A stretch of 64,000 nt of DNA. Origin: Ehretia macrophylla (taxonomy: Eukaryota > Streptophyta > Magnoliopsida > Boraginales > Ehretiaceae). Below the pieces are notes generated by a model. That model had not been told where the DNA came from. It saw only the letters and a program-made list of their open reading frames with translations, and searched no databases. The position numbers and the translations under genes were made by a program. The stretch lies in assembly GCA_037974665.1 (NCBI GenBank), contig CM075783.1:16400762-16464761 (forward strand), given 5' to 3'. This document shows, in pieces, positions 35,242-47,761 of this stretch (its first letter is position 1; every line of letters starts with the position of its first letter).

Positions 35242-36230
35242 TAAGGATGATAATGGGGATAGGTTTTGTAGGTACCCACCCCACCCCCACCCCCACCCCC
35301 ACCCCCGACCCCCGACCCCCGACCCTGCCCTAGCCCTAAACGAGGCAAAAAATAGGGAATGGGACAGGGGTGATGATTAACTTTTAGTCCCTGTATGGGA
35401 GCAGGGCGGGGCGCAGGGATAAGTATTGCCCGCCCCATATAACACGTCCTGCATACATGTATAGTTATTTTCGTATCTTTAATTTTACATATGTACTAAA
35501 ATTTTAAAATTATAAGTATGAAAGTATAGAAAAATGACATTTGATAAAGTTTTATAAAAAAATGAAGAAGAAAAAATAGATTATTCAAAAGATTTTATAA
35601 TCATTCTTTTAATCAAGACTACTGCATACTATTAATTGAGATTTGCTATCACTTCACATAAATACATCCATTTTACTATTGATCATAGTAGATTTAAGAA
35701 ATTTGCTAGTTGTACTTCAAAATAGTTTTAAACAACATAATTAAGGATGATATTTTAAACATCTACGCAATTATAATAATCAATACAATCTCATAACACA
35801 AAGAAATATTTATTTTTTACATATAGTTCTCATGCGCAATGGTTTTAGTTAAAATTTATTTTAAATGCTTAAAATTTAGTTACAATAAATTTAGTATTCC
35901 TATTTAACTACAAGCATAAAGCTTGATATATGATGACTATTTAACCTTTATTTAAAACCTGTATGTATACTTATATTTACTATAATTTTAATTTATATTT
36001 TAAAGTTACGTGGTTTAAATTAAATTTAATATCGTAAGGTTTAAAGAATAATAAAAAAACCCGCGAGTAGTCCACATTCTCCACGGGGATTCGGGGACGG
36101 GGCTGGGGCTGGGGCTGGGGATGGGGGTGCAAAATGCGAGGACAGGGAGGGTGTTAGAGAGACTTTTTAAGTGGCGGGGCGGAGTATGAGAATAGATTCT
36201 CGTCCCAAACTTGCTCCATTGTTATTCCTA
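35242..36230. mobile_element. hAT-type MITE with C-rich and G-rich arrays
   Basis: The left end TAAGGATGATAATGGGGATA matches the inverse of the right end (TAGGAATAACAATGGAGCAA). The flanks AATGTATC (35234-35241) and AATGCATC (36231-36238) form an 8-bp TSD with one mismatch, as for hAT. Near the left end is a (CCCCCA)n/(CCCCCGA)n array (35278-35325). Near the right end are 'ggggctggggctgggg' repeats (36100-36130). No transposase is left. Confidence 0.8.
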
Positions 36231-36239
36231 AATGCATCA

Positions 36240-36372
36240 AATAAGTTAGGAACGAAATCTTAAAAACAAAAGTAAAAATTCGAACCTATAACTAATCACA
36301 AGTCAGATAAGTTAGGAATGAAATTTTAAAGACAAAAGTAAAAATTTGAACCTATAACTAATCACAAGTCTT
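36240..36372. repeat. Two-copy tandem repeat of about 67 bp
   Basis: 'ataagttaggaacgaaatct...cctataactaatcacaagtc' appears twice in a row with few mismatches. Confidence 0.8.
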
Positions 36373-36789
36373 CTCCACAACTTAATCACTCGAGCTATTC
36401 CGGAGGGTTACAAAGGAGAAAACTTGTTTGAGACCTTAGTTTGAGTGATGTCCTCGACAAAGACACTTTTGGCCGCACCATTGATGTATCTGCCATGATG
36501 GGGTTTTAACATGGTCCAAAGCCATCAAAATATTCAAGGTATAAGATGAAGGCATACATGGGACCTTACCTAGCTCCTCAAAGTACAAGAACCTTTCTAT
36601 TCTTCCGTCGATATAGTTAGGCAAATTGAATGAACTAACTCTTTGAGTGAAGTAGTAAATGTATGATACAAAATATAAAATTAAGTTTAGTTCTAACCAT
36701 TATTAATCATATATGGAAAGAGTCCTCTCTCTATCTCTTATCCCAAGCTTAAAAAATATGTCACTTTCGTGAAGTTTTCTTAAACTATT

Positions 36790-37395
36790 GAACTTATAAT
36801 AAAATACCAAGCACACAATAACACTCATTATATATTATAAATTCGAATGATTGTTAGACTGAATTCTAAATTCACCTTTCTACTAGCAAACAAAACTCAT
36901 AATCATCTATTAATTCAAAACTCAATGACGCTCACTAAATATTATAAATATGAGTAATTATTAGACTGAATTCTAAAATTCACCTTTTTAAAAATGAACC
37001 ATTTTTTGCAAATTGAATCTCACAAGTTTATAAGATAATTTTCTTCAATGATAAAACCCAATATTTTATAAATGAATCATCTCTTAATCCAAAACTTGAT
37101 AACACTCACTATATATATTATAAATTCGAGTAATTGTTGGTTGAGCACTAACATTCACCCTTTTAAAGGATAATAATTTTCAAAAAAATTGAACTTCTAA
37201 AAAATAATTTTATTTTTTTAATTCAAAAAACTAAGTCATACAATATAATTAGCAAAATTCAAATTTCCATAATCTTTCACATATATAGTGAGTTACGTTG
37301 AGGTAATTTTTTTTGAAACCTTATAAAACCCAATAGCAAATATCATATAATTATCTCCTCATCCAACAGAGTCTATAACACTCACTGTATAAATC
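36790..37395. repeat. Diverged tandem repeats running into the TTC5-like promoter
   Basis: Four diverged units share 'aacactcactatata(t)tataaattcgagtaattgtt', 'gactgaattctaaattcacc' and 'ataaaacccaat' blocks, near 36805, 36925, 37095 and 37375. The last unit ('ataacactcactgtataaatc') includes the probable TATA box of the next gene. Confidence 0.6.
37388..37394 (+). promoter_or_regulatory. TATA box of the TTC5-like gene
   Basis: TATAAAT lies 53 bp before the ATG and is followed by a CT-rich stretch ('ctcctttcttctcc'), consistent with a short 5' UTR. Confidence 0.5.
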
Positions 37396-37446
37396 ATTTC
37401 TCCTTTCTTCTCCGCCAATCTCTACAAGCAGCCAAATCAGGCGAAA

Positions 37447-40400
37447 ATGAGCAACAACACCGAAACAAGCGCAAGAATCTGCAGCAGCGAAAGCGAAGAT
37501 GGCGACGACATCTTCAACCAAACTCTACTAGCCGTCGACGAACTCTACCACACTCGCGACCACTTTTTCACTCAAGATCCTCTCGAAAGAGTCACCAAAT
37601 TGAATCAGCTCACCGACTCCGCTCTTCATCTCATCGATTCCATTCCCCTTGGTAAAATTCACCTATATATACATACACACACATATATATATATGTGTGT
37701 GTGTGCACCACTCATACATATCTTGATAGTTTTTCTTTTCCTTTTTTTGTAGAGAATCGGCAATTTATTGATACTTTTTGCAATTGTGTGTACATATATA
37801 CACACACATCTTTATGATAATTTTGTTTTTGTTTTTTTTTTTAATTCATAGAGAATCGGAAATTACCGATAAGACGCGCTATATACACACAATTGTTTAT
37901 GATAATTTTTTTTTCCTTTGGTAGAGAATCGGCAATTATCAGCACAACGCGCGACATACCACTATTTACGAGGAAAAATATTTGACGCTTTGCCTCAATA
38001 CAAGAAGGAAGCTGAGGATCATCTCACTAAAGCTGTAAGGATCTTTATTTGTACTATATGTATTGAGGTTTAGTTATTTGTTGGAAAATAGTTTCTCTTT
38101 TGATTTTTCTGTTTTCTTGTTTGTGTGTTTTTTCTGTGAAGTTCTCAAGAAAATTGGATAATAGGATAATAGAGAGAGGTTATTATTTCCAAATATCTAT
38201 TGTGTTTGTGTAATATGTGAAAGAAATTATAGAAATTAAAAGAAGAAATTATTTAGTCAATATAATGTGTGCGCGCGTATTGTAGTGTTTGGAAAAAATA
38301 AATAAAGAGAAGAAATTATTTGGCGTTGTATTTGTCTTATTAATTTTTGAATAATTGTAATTGAATCTTTAATTTCTCAGTTAATGTTGAATATATATTT
38401 GTGTATGTTTATGATTTTTGAAAAAAAAAAATAGAAGAAATTATTTGGCATTTTATTTGTGTTATTAATTTTTGAATAATTGTATTGTTTTGATTTCTTG
38501 GTTACCGTATTATTATATGGTGAAAATTATTTAGAACTGTATTAGTTTGATTAATTTTTAATAATTGTCAATAAATTTTGCTTTCTTAGATTAAGTTGAA
38601 TCCATCACTTGGAGATGCATGGCTAAGCTTAGGAAATTGCATATGGAAGAAGGGCGAATTAATGGCGGCGAAGAATTGCATGACGATGGCTTTAAGCAAG
38701 GTCATTTTAATATTTTTTGTGTAGCTTAACTGACATTTCTTACACTAATTAATTTCAAAACTTTAGTTGATGACTTCTTGTTTGTTACTGATTAAGTAAT
38801 GGATTAAACCGTCTTTAGGGTCCAAACAAGAAGATACTGTGTCAATTGTCCATGCTCGAAAGAAAAATGGCTCAAGGCAAGTCTAATAATACTTACTCTT
38901 CTTTTTTTCCTATTTATATTATTGCTTCCCTGCGCGCCCACCCCGCCCAAAATTATTTAAGGGTTGTTAGGTGACAGTTCATCCTCGAGTCTTTCTGGAT
39001 GAGAAAATTCGGAGAATATAGTCACCTGTCAAATATATTTAGCTCTCCTGCAGCTAGGCACGTAGAAATAAAAGTGGTCTTTAGTATGACATGAGATACT
39101 CTGATCGTTTTGCCATCTAATCTGTTCTCGCCTTTGTTTATTTTGTTTGTACATAAGTTTTCTATACTTCTTCTTTGAATCATTGCAAGCCTGATTATTT
39201 ACTTCTTGAGTTGAAGTTTCAACCATTGCAAACTTTATAATACTTTTCGAGTTGAAGTTTTAACAATTGGAAGCCTGAGAGTACTTTTCGAGTTGAAGTT
39301 TTTAAACATGTGTCAACTAGACAATCAACTCTCTGTGCTAAGGCTTACCTCTTGATATTCTTTCTGATTTCTTATCCACTTTCCAGGTAGTGTGGATCAA
39401 GAAAAACTCATTGAAGAAAGCATCACACATGCGAGAGAGGCTGTAGCTCTAGATGTGAAGGATGGATATTCATGGTGTAAGGCTCAATCTTAGATCTGAT
39501 GCACCGAAAGATGGTGTCTTATGGATTTTCTGTAATGGATGAATTGTCATATGAATGCTGATGAAATGACTTGCATGCCTTGTTCTGCATACTATGAGTG
39601 ACATAACTAAAACTGCATGCATGGAATACATGTGAATAATTAGGATTAGTGGCTATGCATTCCATGCTAGGGAATATGAAGAACAGTTAATTAAGCAAGC
39701 ACATTACTTGACACTTTCTTTTTGTGTTTTCTGTTGTGTTGTACATTTATAGACTAAACATTGGTTGTAGTTACTCTTGTAATGGCAGAAAACTCTAGGC
39801 AGTCATTTATTTGCTAATATTCACAACTCTACTGGATATCTAAATCAAATTTGACTTTTTTCAATGTCTTTTCGTGTTATGCCCAGATAACCTAGGAAAT
39901 GCTCTCCTCTGTTCTTTCTTCATGACTGGGAAAATGGAGCACAGTAAGCTTCAGCAATCCCTGAGAGCATACCAAAATGCTGTATGTCTGCTCTGCTTAA
40001 ATTTCCCTGTATCTCAGATCTTGATGTTATGATCTTATATTGATTGTATTGAGCTTCCTGTCATACTTCCTAACCTTGTATTTAGTAAAAAGGCATGTAA
40101 CTGCTTCTGACTTTTTTGAAACATTTCAGGAGAGAGATAAGAAGATGGAGTCCAATCCGGACTTGTATTTCAACCGTGCAACTGTGAGTCTTTTTCGTAG
40201 ACTTTTTGTCTTTTCAGTCCTCCATCTATTCTGCACTTGTTTCCACCTTTATTTTTTCGTAAGTTCATGATTATGTGATTTTGTAAGAAATTCATGTAAC
40301 AAAATTTCAAATTAGGAATTGCGGAAAAGGCTAATCTACTGGTGAGAATTTCTTATATGTGATTGTTGTCTATTCTGATGCATCGTTTGAGTGGACAACA

Positions 40401-43400
40401 CAAATTAAATTTAAATTTTTATGCCGACAATTTTATATGTAGTGAATTTAGAACGAGGAAATGGCCTTTGAGATAGTTGGCTATGATATTGGGCAATATA
40501 TTTGCAACATTGAGGATGAAACTCTTTGGAAGGCTAACATAGAACCAGCTGGCGAGAACTACAGAAGGAGGAAGGAGGTAGAAGAAGAGAAAGAAGTGAA
40601 TGGTGAAGGAAGTTGAAAGATTAAAGAGGGGAAAAAAATGTTTAAACAGAAAATTCAATTAAATAGCTGCCAATCCAATAAGTCAAAGGAGAAACCTCAA
40701 ATGTATTTAGAAATTTCTTGGTATATTCCAAAAGGAGAATTCTTAAGTCAATATTCATTTGATTAGAACCCATGGGTCAATAATTTATGCACATGAAGAA
40801 TGCTTGTCAAAATGATCAGAATCTTTATTTTTTTTAGTGCAGTGTCGCTCTTCATCTTGCAAAAGCGTGTTTTTATGCAACTTATACTTGGGCCTAGAAG
40901 CACATTAGTTGAAACTTGAAAGGAATTTGGTGGATTGTGTTTTCTAAAATCATTCCCTTGTAAATTTTGTTTCTAAATACACTCCTAAAGTTATAGTGGC
41001 TTTTTAAATCGTGAAGAAATGTGTTTCTTTCTTCACTACTCCTGTCTACTCTGTCTTTGAGTGGTCATGTCTTGTAAAATTAGGCTTCTAAATGGAACTT
41101 TGAAATTATTTATTCAGGTAAACAGATACCTAGAGAACTATGAGAGAGCCCTCAGTGGATTTGAAGCAGCTGCATTAAAGGATCCTGGTCTAGATGCCAC
41201 TGATGAGGTTCAAAGGATGGTTCAATTTCTTGACAAAGTGAAGGATTTATTAAGTGTAAGTATTTATTGCTGATATAGCCACTATTGTAGTCACGTGAGT
41301 GGAGGTCCTTTTGAGTTAAAATCAATGGCATCGACATTCATGCTCTTCTATTTTACCAGCGTGCATTGACAACAATTAGCTAGTCATATTAATAAAAGAG
41401 TAGACTTCCAATTAGTGAAGCCGTTGTTGTATATATTACCAATTTGTGATAACATGCTTCTGTTATGTTGATTTTCCTGTTGTCTGGCCTATTATGTAAT
41501 ACGGAGATAAATGATAACCTATTAAATCTGAATCTGAATTTTCCTTCAAGGATTCTGTAGTTTGTTAACAAGTTGAGAGGAGAGAATAAAAATTAGGGAG
41601 ATAAGCCCTTAGATAAACTTAAACATAGGGGGGTTAGATTCACTCCAATATTTGAAATGTAACAGAAAAAGAACACGGTGTTATTGGGGTCAGAAAAAAG
41701 TTCTTTTTCCCGAATGAAAGTATGAATTTAAGAAGTTGGAGATGAGGGATTTCAGATCTACAGTGAACTCGCTACATAAAATTTCTCTTATAGTTTTGTT
41801 ATTGATTTCAAATCCCGAGCCAAACCCATCTCTAATCTTGTTAGTAATTTGATTTAGTTTACAGTCAGCACTGAATTGGTGTTCTTTCTATAGGATTTCC
41901 GAAATGCTTTCACTTGTTTAAGAACTACTTCCAATTTCTATATCTGTTGGGGCCATTGTATCGTTCAAACAATGCCTTGCAAAATCATCAACTTTGTACT
42001 TTATCATTTTGAATCTGAAAAGTTTTTAAAGTTTTGCCAAAATTCAAACCTAAGAAGCCAAATTTAATTATGTATTGGTAGTCCACTTTGCGGCTAATCA
42101 TATTTTTATTACCATCATATTTGAAAGTGTTTTGCATTTCCGTGGAATGAAACATGTTATGAACAACTTTGCGTAAATAATGGCTTTGGATATTTAATAC
42201 CCTGTTGATTACTTTTTTCAGCATATTCAGTGTAGTTAAGATATGCTGTTGTTTTACAGGCACAGCCTAATGCTAAACAAGTTGCTTCTTTGACATTGTC
42301 ACTCAATACTGTTCAACGTAAGGCACCAGATCTAAATTGCATTCTTATGTGATGCCACAATGTACTTTAAAGTATGTTAGCTGCAAAATCCTAATAAATT
42401 TTGTCTTCGGTTCCAGTGCCTCCTTCGTACAAAAAGGCAACCATAGATATTCTTCAAGAAGGTGTAAACAAAGGAGTTGCAATTGTAGGAAAAGTTCTTT
42501 TCTCCATTAAGCATGAAAATTTGGTTCCACAGTGAGTTAGCCTTTTCTTTGTTACTTCATACTTTAATATATTTGCAATACTCGTGGAAAAATTAAAATG
42601 TATCTTGTGCCTTTTATCTGACTTACTGAAATCTTCAGCAGTCGATCTTTCTCCTTCTCCCACACCCCTTGTAAATAAACCAGCAAACACTGTTTGATCA
42701 AGACAGAGCTTCAAGCAAAAAAAATGCTTGTACATACACCGCCTCTCCCTAACCCGAACCCCAAAACAATTTTTGAACAATTGACTCAAATGCACGCATT
42801 AGAATGTTATTATCGTTTTAGCCATTTCACCTGGTATTGCACGTAGTTAACTAAATGCGGATTAAACTATATAAATTTTGTATACTGAAATATTTACCCT
42901 TTGTGCAGGTACTATTTTTTCTGTGATTCAAATCAGACATGCTATATTCTTTCAGCTTATGGGATACACCTAAATGCAGTAAGTTAGCTGCTTTTAAACA
43001 GTCTTTTGCTAAAATCTCTACAGGTCCGTGTAATTGTATAGAAAGAAAATGGAAGTCTTTTTGAGTGGGTTTTGTTGGCAGGATGACATGAACGAACAAA
43101 TTTTTGAGTTGTACATATATGTGCAAGTCTGCTGTAGATATAATTCTTGATTTTAGACTTCAATGTGGATTCTAAATGCTAATGCCTTAACTAGCATAAG
43201 CAATTAACAAAATTTGCTTTTTGTTTCTAACGATCTTCCCTCTGGGTGACAGTAATATTCCCTTATATGTATCTACGTACTATGTTAATTTTCTATATTG
43301 TAATCATAGTTGCTTAAATCTTAGAGTCCAACTATAACTTGAACAAGATCATTGACACACATCTATAAATAATGATTTCTGGAGGTATAAATTCTTATTC

Positions 43401-44388
43401 CAAATTGATCAAGGAATTTGTAGATTTGGCCCCTTCCCCTCTTGAATATCGTAACCTTTTGACGAAGTAAAATAATTCTTTTCTTGTTTCTCATTCATTC
43501 TTTTCTTCTTTTTTTCCACTTTAGACCATTTGACTTTCTGTTGGTTCTTCTTTGTGATGATTTTGTATCTTCCTCAATTTTGTTTTACCTCATCCTTGGT
43601 AAACCCGCTTTATCTGTGGCTACCGTGTTATTTATTTGATATCGCCGTTGACAACAAGAGGGAGTACTACACATGAATCTATTAACAAGATCTTCCAATA
43701 ACCTACATAATGTTCCCTTCTTACCCCGTTCTCAACTCTCGTTCTCTCCCTGGGTTCTTTCTTTATTTGGTGCACAGTATGAGCACTTGTGACGAAAATG
43801 AAAGACGAAAAATAGAAACAAACAGGCTTTGTGCACCATGAGAACTTTCTGTCTCCTTTTAATTTGTGTTTGTTGTCTTCGAAAGCAGTGGGAGAGAACT
43901 AATCATTATCCTTCCGAACAGATTAAAGTAGGAGATCAAGTCACACTACTGGATCCTTGTTATCGTCATGTAAATTTCTCTTGGAAGGAACAGGTATTTT
44001 CATGACTTCTTACCTATATGATAAGTTTCTTTGCAGCATATTGCGGTGAATTTATAGCAATATCTAGCTATCATCATGAAGTGATCCTCGTTTGGTTGAA
44101 TACTTTAAGAGTTCACTATCATTTTCTCGGAACAAGGATACCGTTGAGAAAATGTTGTTGTTATCACTGTCTGAGCAACTCATGTGAAGTTTCATTGGCT
44201 TTCTTTTCCAGTGCTTCTAGTGCTCTTAAGTTGCAGGCAAATGATCTTATATATTGTTTTGTGATTGTCAGCCTTACCAGTTTGAATCACTTCGTCTCGA
44301 TTGCTTGGGACAAGTGCTTGTGAATGGAAAAGTCTTGTCTCCTCAATACGCTGTTGGAACCTCGATATACGCACAACATAAGCCATGA
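37447..44388 (+). CDS. TTC5: Tetratricopeptide repeat protein 5 (TTC5/STRAP)-like, 13 exons
   Basis: Exons 37447-37651, 37925-38034, 38590-38700, 38819-38876, 39387-39476, 39887-39981, 40130-40183, 41118-41255, 42260-42317, 42417-42531, 42909-42978, 43922-43993 and 44272-44388 join in frame to 430 aa. Human TTC5 is of similar size. In animals TTC5 is a stress-response cofactor (p300/JMY) and takes part in tubulin mRNA autoregulation; the plant role is inferred only. Visible: an acidic N-terminus; TPR-type helical repeats over about 75-255 (for example LNPSLGDAWLSLGNCIWKKGE, DGYSWYNLGNAL, NPDLYFNRATVNRYLENYERAL); then a C-terminal OB-fold-like region (about 300-430: GVAIVGKVLFS, IKVGDQVTLLDP, LDCLGQVLVNGKVLSP). 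Intron 4 uses a GC donor (AAG/GCAAGT); a GT choice four bases on would give a stop. All other introns are GT-AG. The gene appears complete and functional. Confidence 0.92.
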
Positions 44389-45168
44389 GAAACCTCAGTC
44401 ACTGTTTTGTGCACGTACACGGCCTGGTAAAAGAAAAGGGAAGATATGATGATACTTTTACCTTTCGTAATTGATTGTTTTTCGGGTAAATATGATGTCT
44501 ATATAGAGTTTGGGACAAAGTATAGGAAATTTGTGTGGATGATTTGATGAATTCCAGAAGCTCAGTTTGTGGTGAAGGCATGATCAGTTTGTGTGCTCTT
44601 TTCTTTCAGTGCTTTGAAACTCGATGTACTTTGGTGTATAATCTCTTTTTTAATGTAGTAATCTGGTATTGCCATGTTTCTAGCTGTAGCAACATTTAAT
44701 GGCATTCGAAATACTTTAAAAGCTCCATTGCTCATTTCATTTCTCTTGTTGTTTAAGTCTTTAGCCCGATCCTTCCCTAGACTCCGCGCATAGAATTATA
44801 CTGAAAATTTCTAGTCACATTTGATCAGGGGAAGTAAATGATCAAACAATACCACCCCCTAGCCTAGCATACATTAAGTCATATTTCTCTCTTTTGTTTT
44901 AGCATGTCAACTAAATATCTATATAGACGGACGATAAATGTGATACAACTAGGGTGGTATTTAGCATTTTCCAAATTTCCCGAAAGAAGAAATTCTGATA
45001 ATTGGAGAGCAAAAGCAATATGGAGTATACCAGTGTGTTCTCTGGCAATGGCAATTTTTATATTTATACTGGTCGATGTTGCTGTTTCTTATTAAGTATA
45101 TACTTGTCTTTTCTCTTATGCCATGTTTATTTTCGTAGTTTTGTAATCAAATTAGAACAAATTAAGTT
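44389..45168. other. 3' UTR of the TTC5-like gene and intergenic DNA
   Basis: The first roughly 250 bp are probably 3' UTR. No other gene is supported; the frames near 44904-45187 are short and unrecognised. Confidence 0.5.
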
Positions 45169-45568
45169 GGGTAAATTTCACACTTAATCCCTATTATTTA
45201 ATATTTTTTTTAATATAGTCCCTAATGTTTCAATAAATTCATAGTGGTCTCTAATGTTTATAAAAATTATTTAAATTGGTTTTTATTATTCAAATTTAGT
45301 CAATTTAGTTTTTATTATTTTGCAAAAAAAATTAATTTAGTCTCTATTGTTTCTTCAAAGAATTCAATTCAGTCTTTACATGTGATCTCTATTTGGGGAT
45401 TAAATTAATTTTTATGAAAAATAATAAGAATTAAATTGATTAGTTTTAAACAATAGGGATCATGTTGAATTACTTTGTAAGTATTAGGGATTAATATGAT
45501 TTTTTTAAAAATATTAACGATAAATTTAAAAAAACTATAAAGAATAAGGACTAAGTGTGAAATTTACC
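45169..45568. mobile_element. MULE-like fold-back element
   Basis: The left end GGGTAAATTTCACACTTAAT pairs with the right end (...ctaagtgtgaaatttacc). The arms contain repeated 'tttagtccctattgttt'-type units, inverted between arms. The 9-bp direct repeat AATTAAGTT flanks it (45160-45168 and 45570-45578). No ORF. Confidence 0.82.
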
Positions 45569-45902
45569 TAATTAAGTTTTATGTCAATAGATGGAGTTGG
45601 TAAAACTTAATTAATTGGATGAGTCATTCTCCTACTTGTATGGTTCAGAAACTTTTGTTGTTAGGAACAACAAAGGGTTTACATGCAATCGAGTTAAAAT
45701 GGCGCCAATTGAACGTTTCCCAATTCGTAAAGCAGATTTTTCAATTGCCACATTCCATAAGAAGGTAGTTTTTTCCCTAATCCAACAAGAGTCGGAGAAG
45801 ATTTTTCTGTCGTTGTTGAACAAAAGGCGTATTTATTTGACTCTTTTTAAGTTGATTGAAACTAAAATAACGATTGACTGATTTGGTGATATATTTTTGG
45901 AT

Positions 45903-46380
45903 GAATAATCCCGGACCCCCCTATGGTCAAGCAAAATTAGCTATAACCCTCCTGTGGTCTAAAAAATATAGCCGGACCCCTCTATGGTCTACCTGTTGAT
46001 GTACACCACCCCCTCCGTCAAATTTTATGTCATTTTTGACGGAAAGTGTGACAAACGCTCTTAAAATGCGATTTTTATTAATTTTTAACGTATTTAATAA
46101 TAAAATAATATTAGTAATTAAAAAAAATTATTTTTTTCTTTTTTCTTTTCATTTTCACCTATTTTTTTATTTATCACTAAATTAAAAAAAATCTAGTTGA
46201 ATACGTTAAAAACTAATAAAAATCGCATTTTATTCGCGTGTGGTACATATTCCGTCAGTTTTGACGAAAAATTTGACGGAAGGGGGCGGTGTGCATTAAC
46301 AGGTGGACCATAGGGAGGTCCGGCTATATTTATTAAACTACAGATAAGTTATAACTAGTTTCACTTGATCACGGGAGAAT
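45903..46380. mobile_element. MULE-like fold-back element ('GGACCCCCCTATGGTC' type)
   Basis: Left units 'cggacccccctatggtc' and 'agccggacccctctatggtct' are matched on the right by 'ggaccatagggaggtccggct'. 'ccaccccctccgtcaaattt' pairs with 'aaatttgacggaagggggcgg'. The outer ends ('gaataatcccgg' and the inverse of 'cgggagaattc') pair more weakly. No clean TSD is visible, so limits are approximate. The inside is an AT-rich palindrome. Confidence 0.6.
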
Positions 46381-46399
46381 TCGAAACTATTCACCCTAC

Positions 46400-46830
46400 A
46401 TTTTTTATGGCGTTCTTACCTCCAAAATGGGTAATTCAATTCGTAATACGTGTTTATATGTTAACCAAATTCAACAGTCTTGCATCATCATTGAAAGCGA
46501 TGCACAGGACGTTCTTAAAGCAATCAGTGCTCCGGAGACTGCCATCTATTGGAGAGCGTCTGCCATTGTGGAGGACATCAAAAAGATTGTTGCTGAAGAC
46601 TCGAGAATCAGTTTTCAATGTATCAGAAGAACGACCAACCAACCTTGCGACTGGATTGCAAAATGTAGACGTAAAGAAGAATTGCCTGTTAATTGGAGTT
46701 CATGTATTCACCCGCACTTGATGTATCTTCTTTTGCAAGATATCCACCCCACTGGGGTTGGTTAATCTGTTTGTTTTTTAATAAAATTTCCCTTTTGACC
46801 AAAAAAAAATATATATATTGGGTTAATCGA
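46400..46830 (+). pseudogene. 5'-truncated LINE: RNase H-like tail and poly-A
   Basis: The frame 46427-46765 (112 aa) contains an RVT_3/RNase H-like piece (IIIESDAQDVLKAI, then FQCIRRTTNQPCDWIAK) and ends in DIHPTGVG before the stop. The sequence after it, 'taataaaatttcccttttg', leads to a poly-A at 46800-46809. This is the usual 3' end of a plant L1-type LINE. The reverse transcriptase and endonuclease are absent, so it is a 5'-truncated copy. Confidence 0.65.
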
Positions 46831-47286
46831 GTTTTGTGCACCCTCGTTGTGTGAGTTACCGTTTCCCCATGGGAGGTTTCATTCTCAGTTCAAGCAAAAT
46901 CTGGCGTCATGCCTTTCTACCTTGAAAGATGTTTCTCATAGTCTACTTTGGTGACCAACTTCGAAGGGAAAAGGAAAAGAAATAAAAAAAGGGAAGATGA
47001 TTAAGAAAATGAAAGAAGTGTAGTGTGTATCATTCTGTGCACCGCTTATTGTGGGATAAAGTCTTAACATAAATTTTATTTTATTAGTTTTTTACGTTTA
47101 GTATTTCATTTGTAAGTAATAATTGATCTAGGACATTTTATTAGTAGAGGTTAAGTGATTTTTACATAAGAAAATTAAAGAAATTAAAGAAATTATATAG
47201 TTTTTTTTCAAATAAAAATGTCAAATAACTTAATATTAATGCGTCGGTAAATACTACAATTCTACAACGCAACTCCTACAACAACT
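46831..47286. other. Intergenic DNA, nothing recognised
   Basis: AT-rich sequence with no supported gene, RNA or paired repeats. Confidence 0.5.
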
Positions 47287-47297
47287 AATGTGTGTGA

Positions 47298-47567
47298 ACC
47301 CCAAGGGGTTGCCCTGGTGGTTAAGGGGTGTGATAGAACTTGGAGAGGTTCCAAGTTCGATTCCCCCCTAGCACCCAAGGAATCAAATTCTTGACTGAAC
47401 TGATATGTGCCTTGAGTTGGACTGTTGTATGTCTTGATTTTGGTTCATGCCCAACTGTTAGGCTAGGCGGGAGTAACCGAAAGTTTTAATACGGTGGTGT
47501 TTAATCTTAATTAATATTTTGTGGGTTGGGTGATGTGAGAATATTTTCAAGATTATAAAAAAAAAAA
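47298..47567 (+). mobile_element. tRNA-derived SINE with intact target-site duplication
   Basis: An A-box-like 'tggtggttaaggggt' (about 47316) and a B box GGTTCCAAGTTCGATTCCCC (about 47347) mark a tRNA-related head. The body runs to 'gattataaaaaaaaaaaa'. The 11-bp duplication AATGTGTGTGA flanks it (47287-47297 and 47568-47578). The clean TSD and poly-A indicate a complete, fairly young insertion. Confidence 0.85.
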
Positions 47568-47685
47568 AATGTGTGTGATTTCCCGTTCTTGAGTGAAGTT
47601 GCCATTTTGCTACTACATGTTCAAAGCTAGAAATAATGAAGTATTAAAAGAAGTCACGTAAAGAAGGAGGGTTAATGTTTCTCTA

Positions 47686-47696
47686 TTCCCACATCG
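47686..47696 (+). promoter_or_regulatory. snRNA upstream sequence element (USE)
   Basis: TTCCCACATCG matches the plant snRNA USE consensus RTCCCACATCG except for the first base. It ends 34 bp before the TATA box, the spacing typical of Pol II-transcribed plant snRNA genes; Pol III types are about 10 bp shorter. Confidence 0.88.
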
Positions 47697-47730
47697 GAAG
47701 ATGTCAGAGTAGTGAAGTGAAGAACGAGTC

Positions 47731-47738
47731 TATATTAA
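47731..47738 (+). promoter_or_regulatory. TATA box of the U1 snRNA gene
   Basis: TATATTAA sits about 31 bp before the RNA 5' end and 34 bp after the USE. Confidence 0.8.
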
Positions 47739-47761
47739 GAGCAGATGGGAAACCAAAACAC

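Noticed and set aside
45615..45881. 88-aa plus-strand ORF between a MULE-like element and a LINE tail
   Set aside because: Composition is protein-like and it may be a transposon gene fragment, but I do not recognise a family and there is no promoter or splice support.
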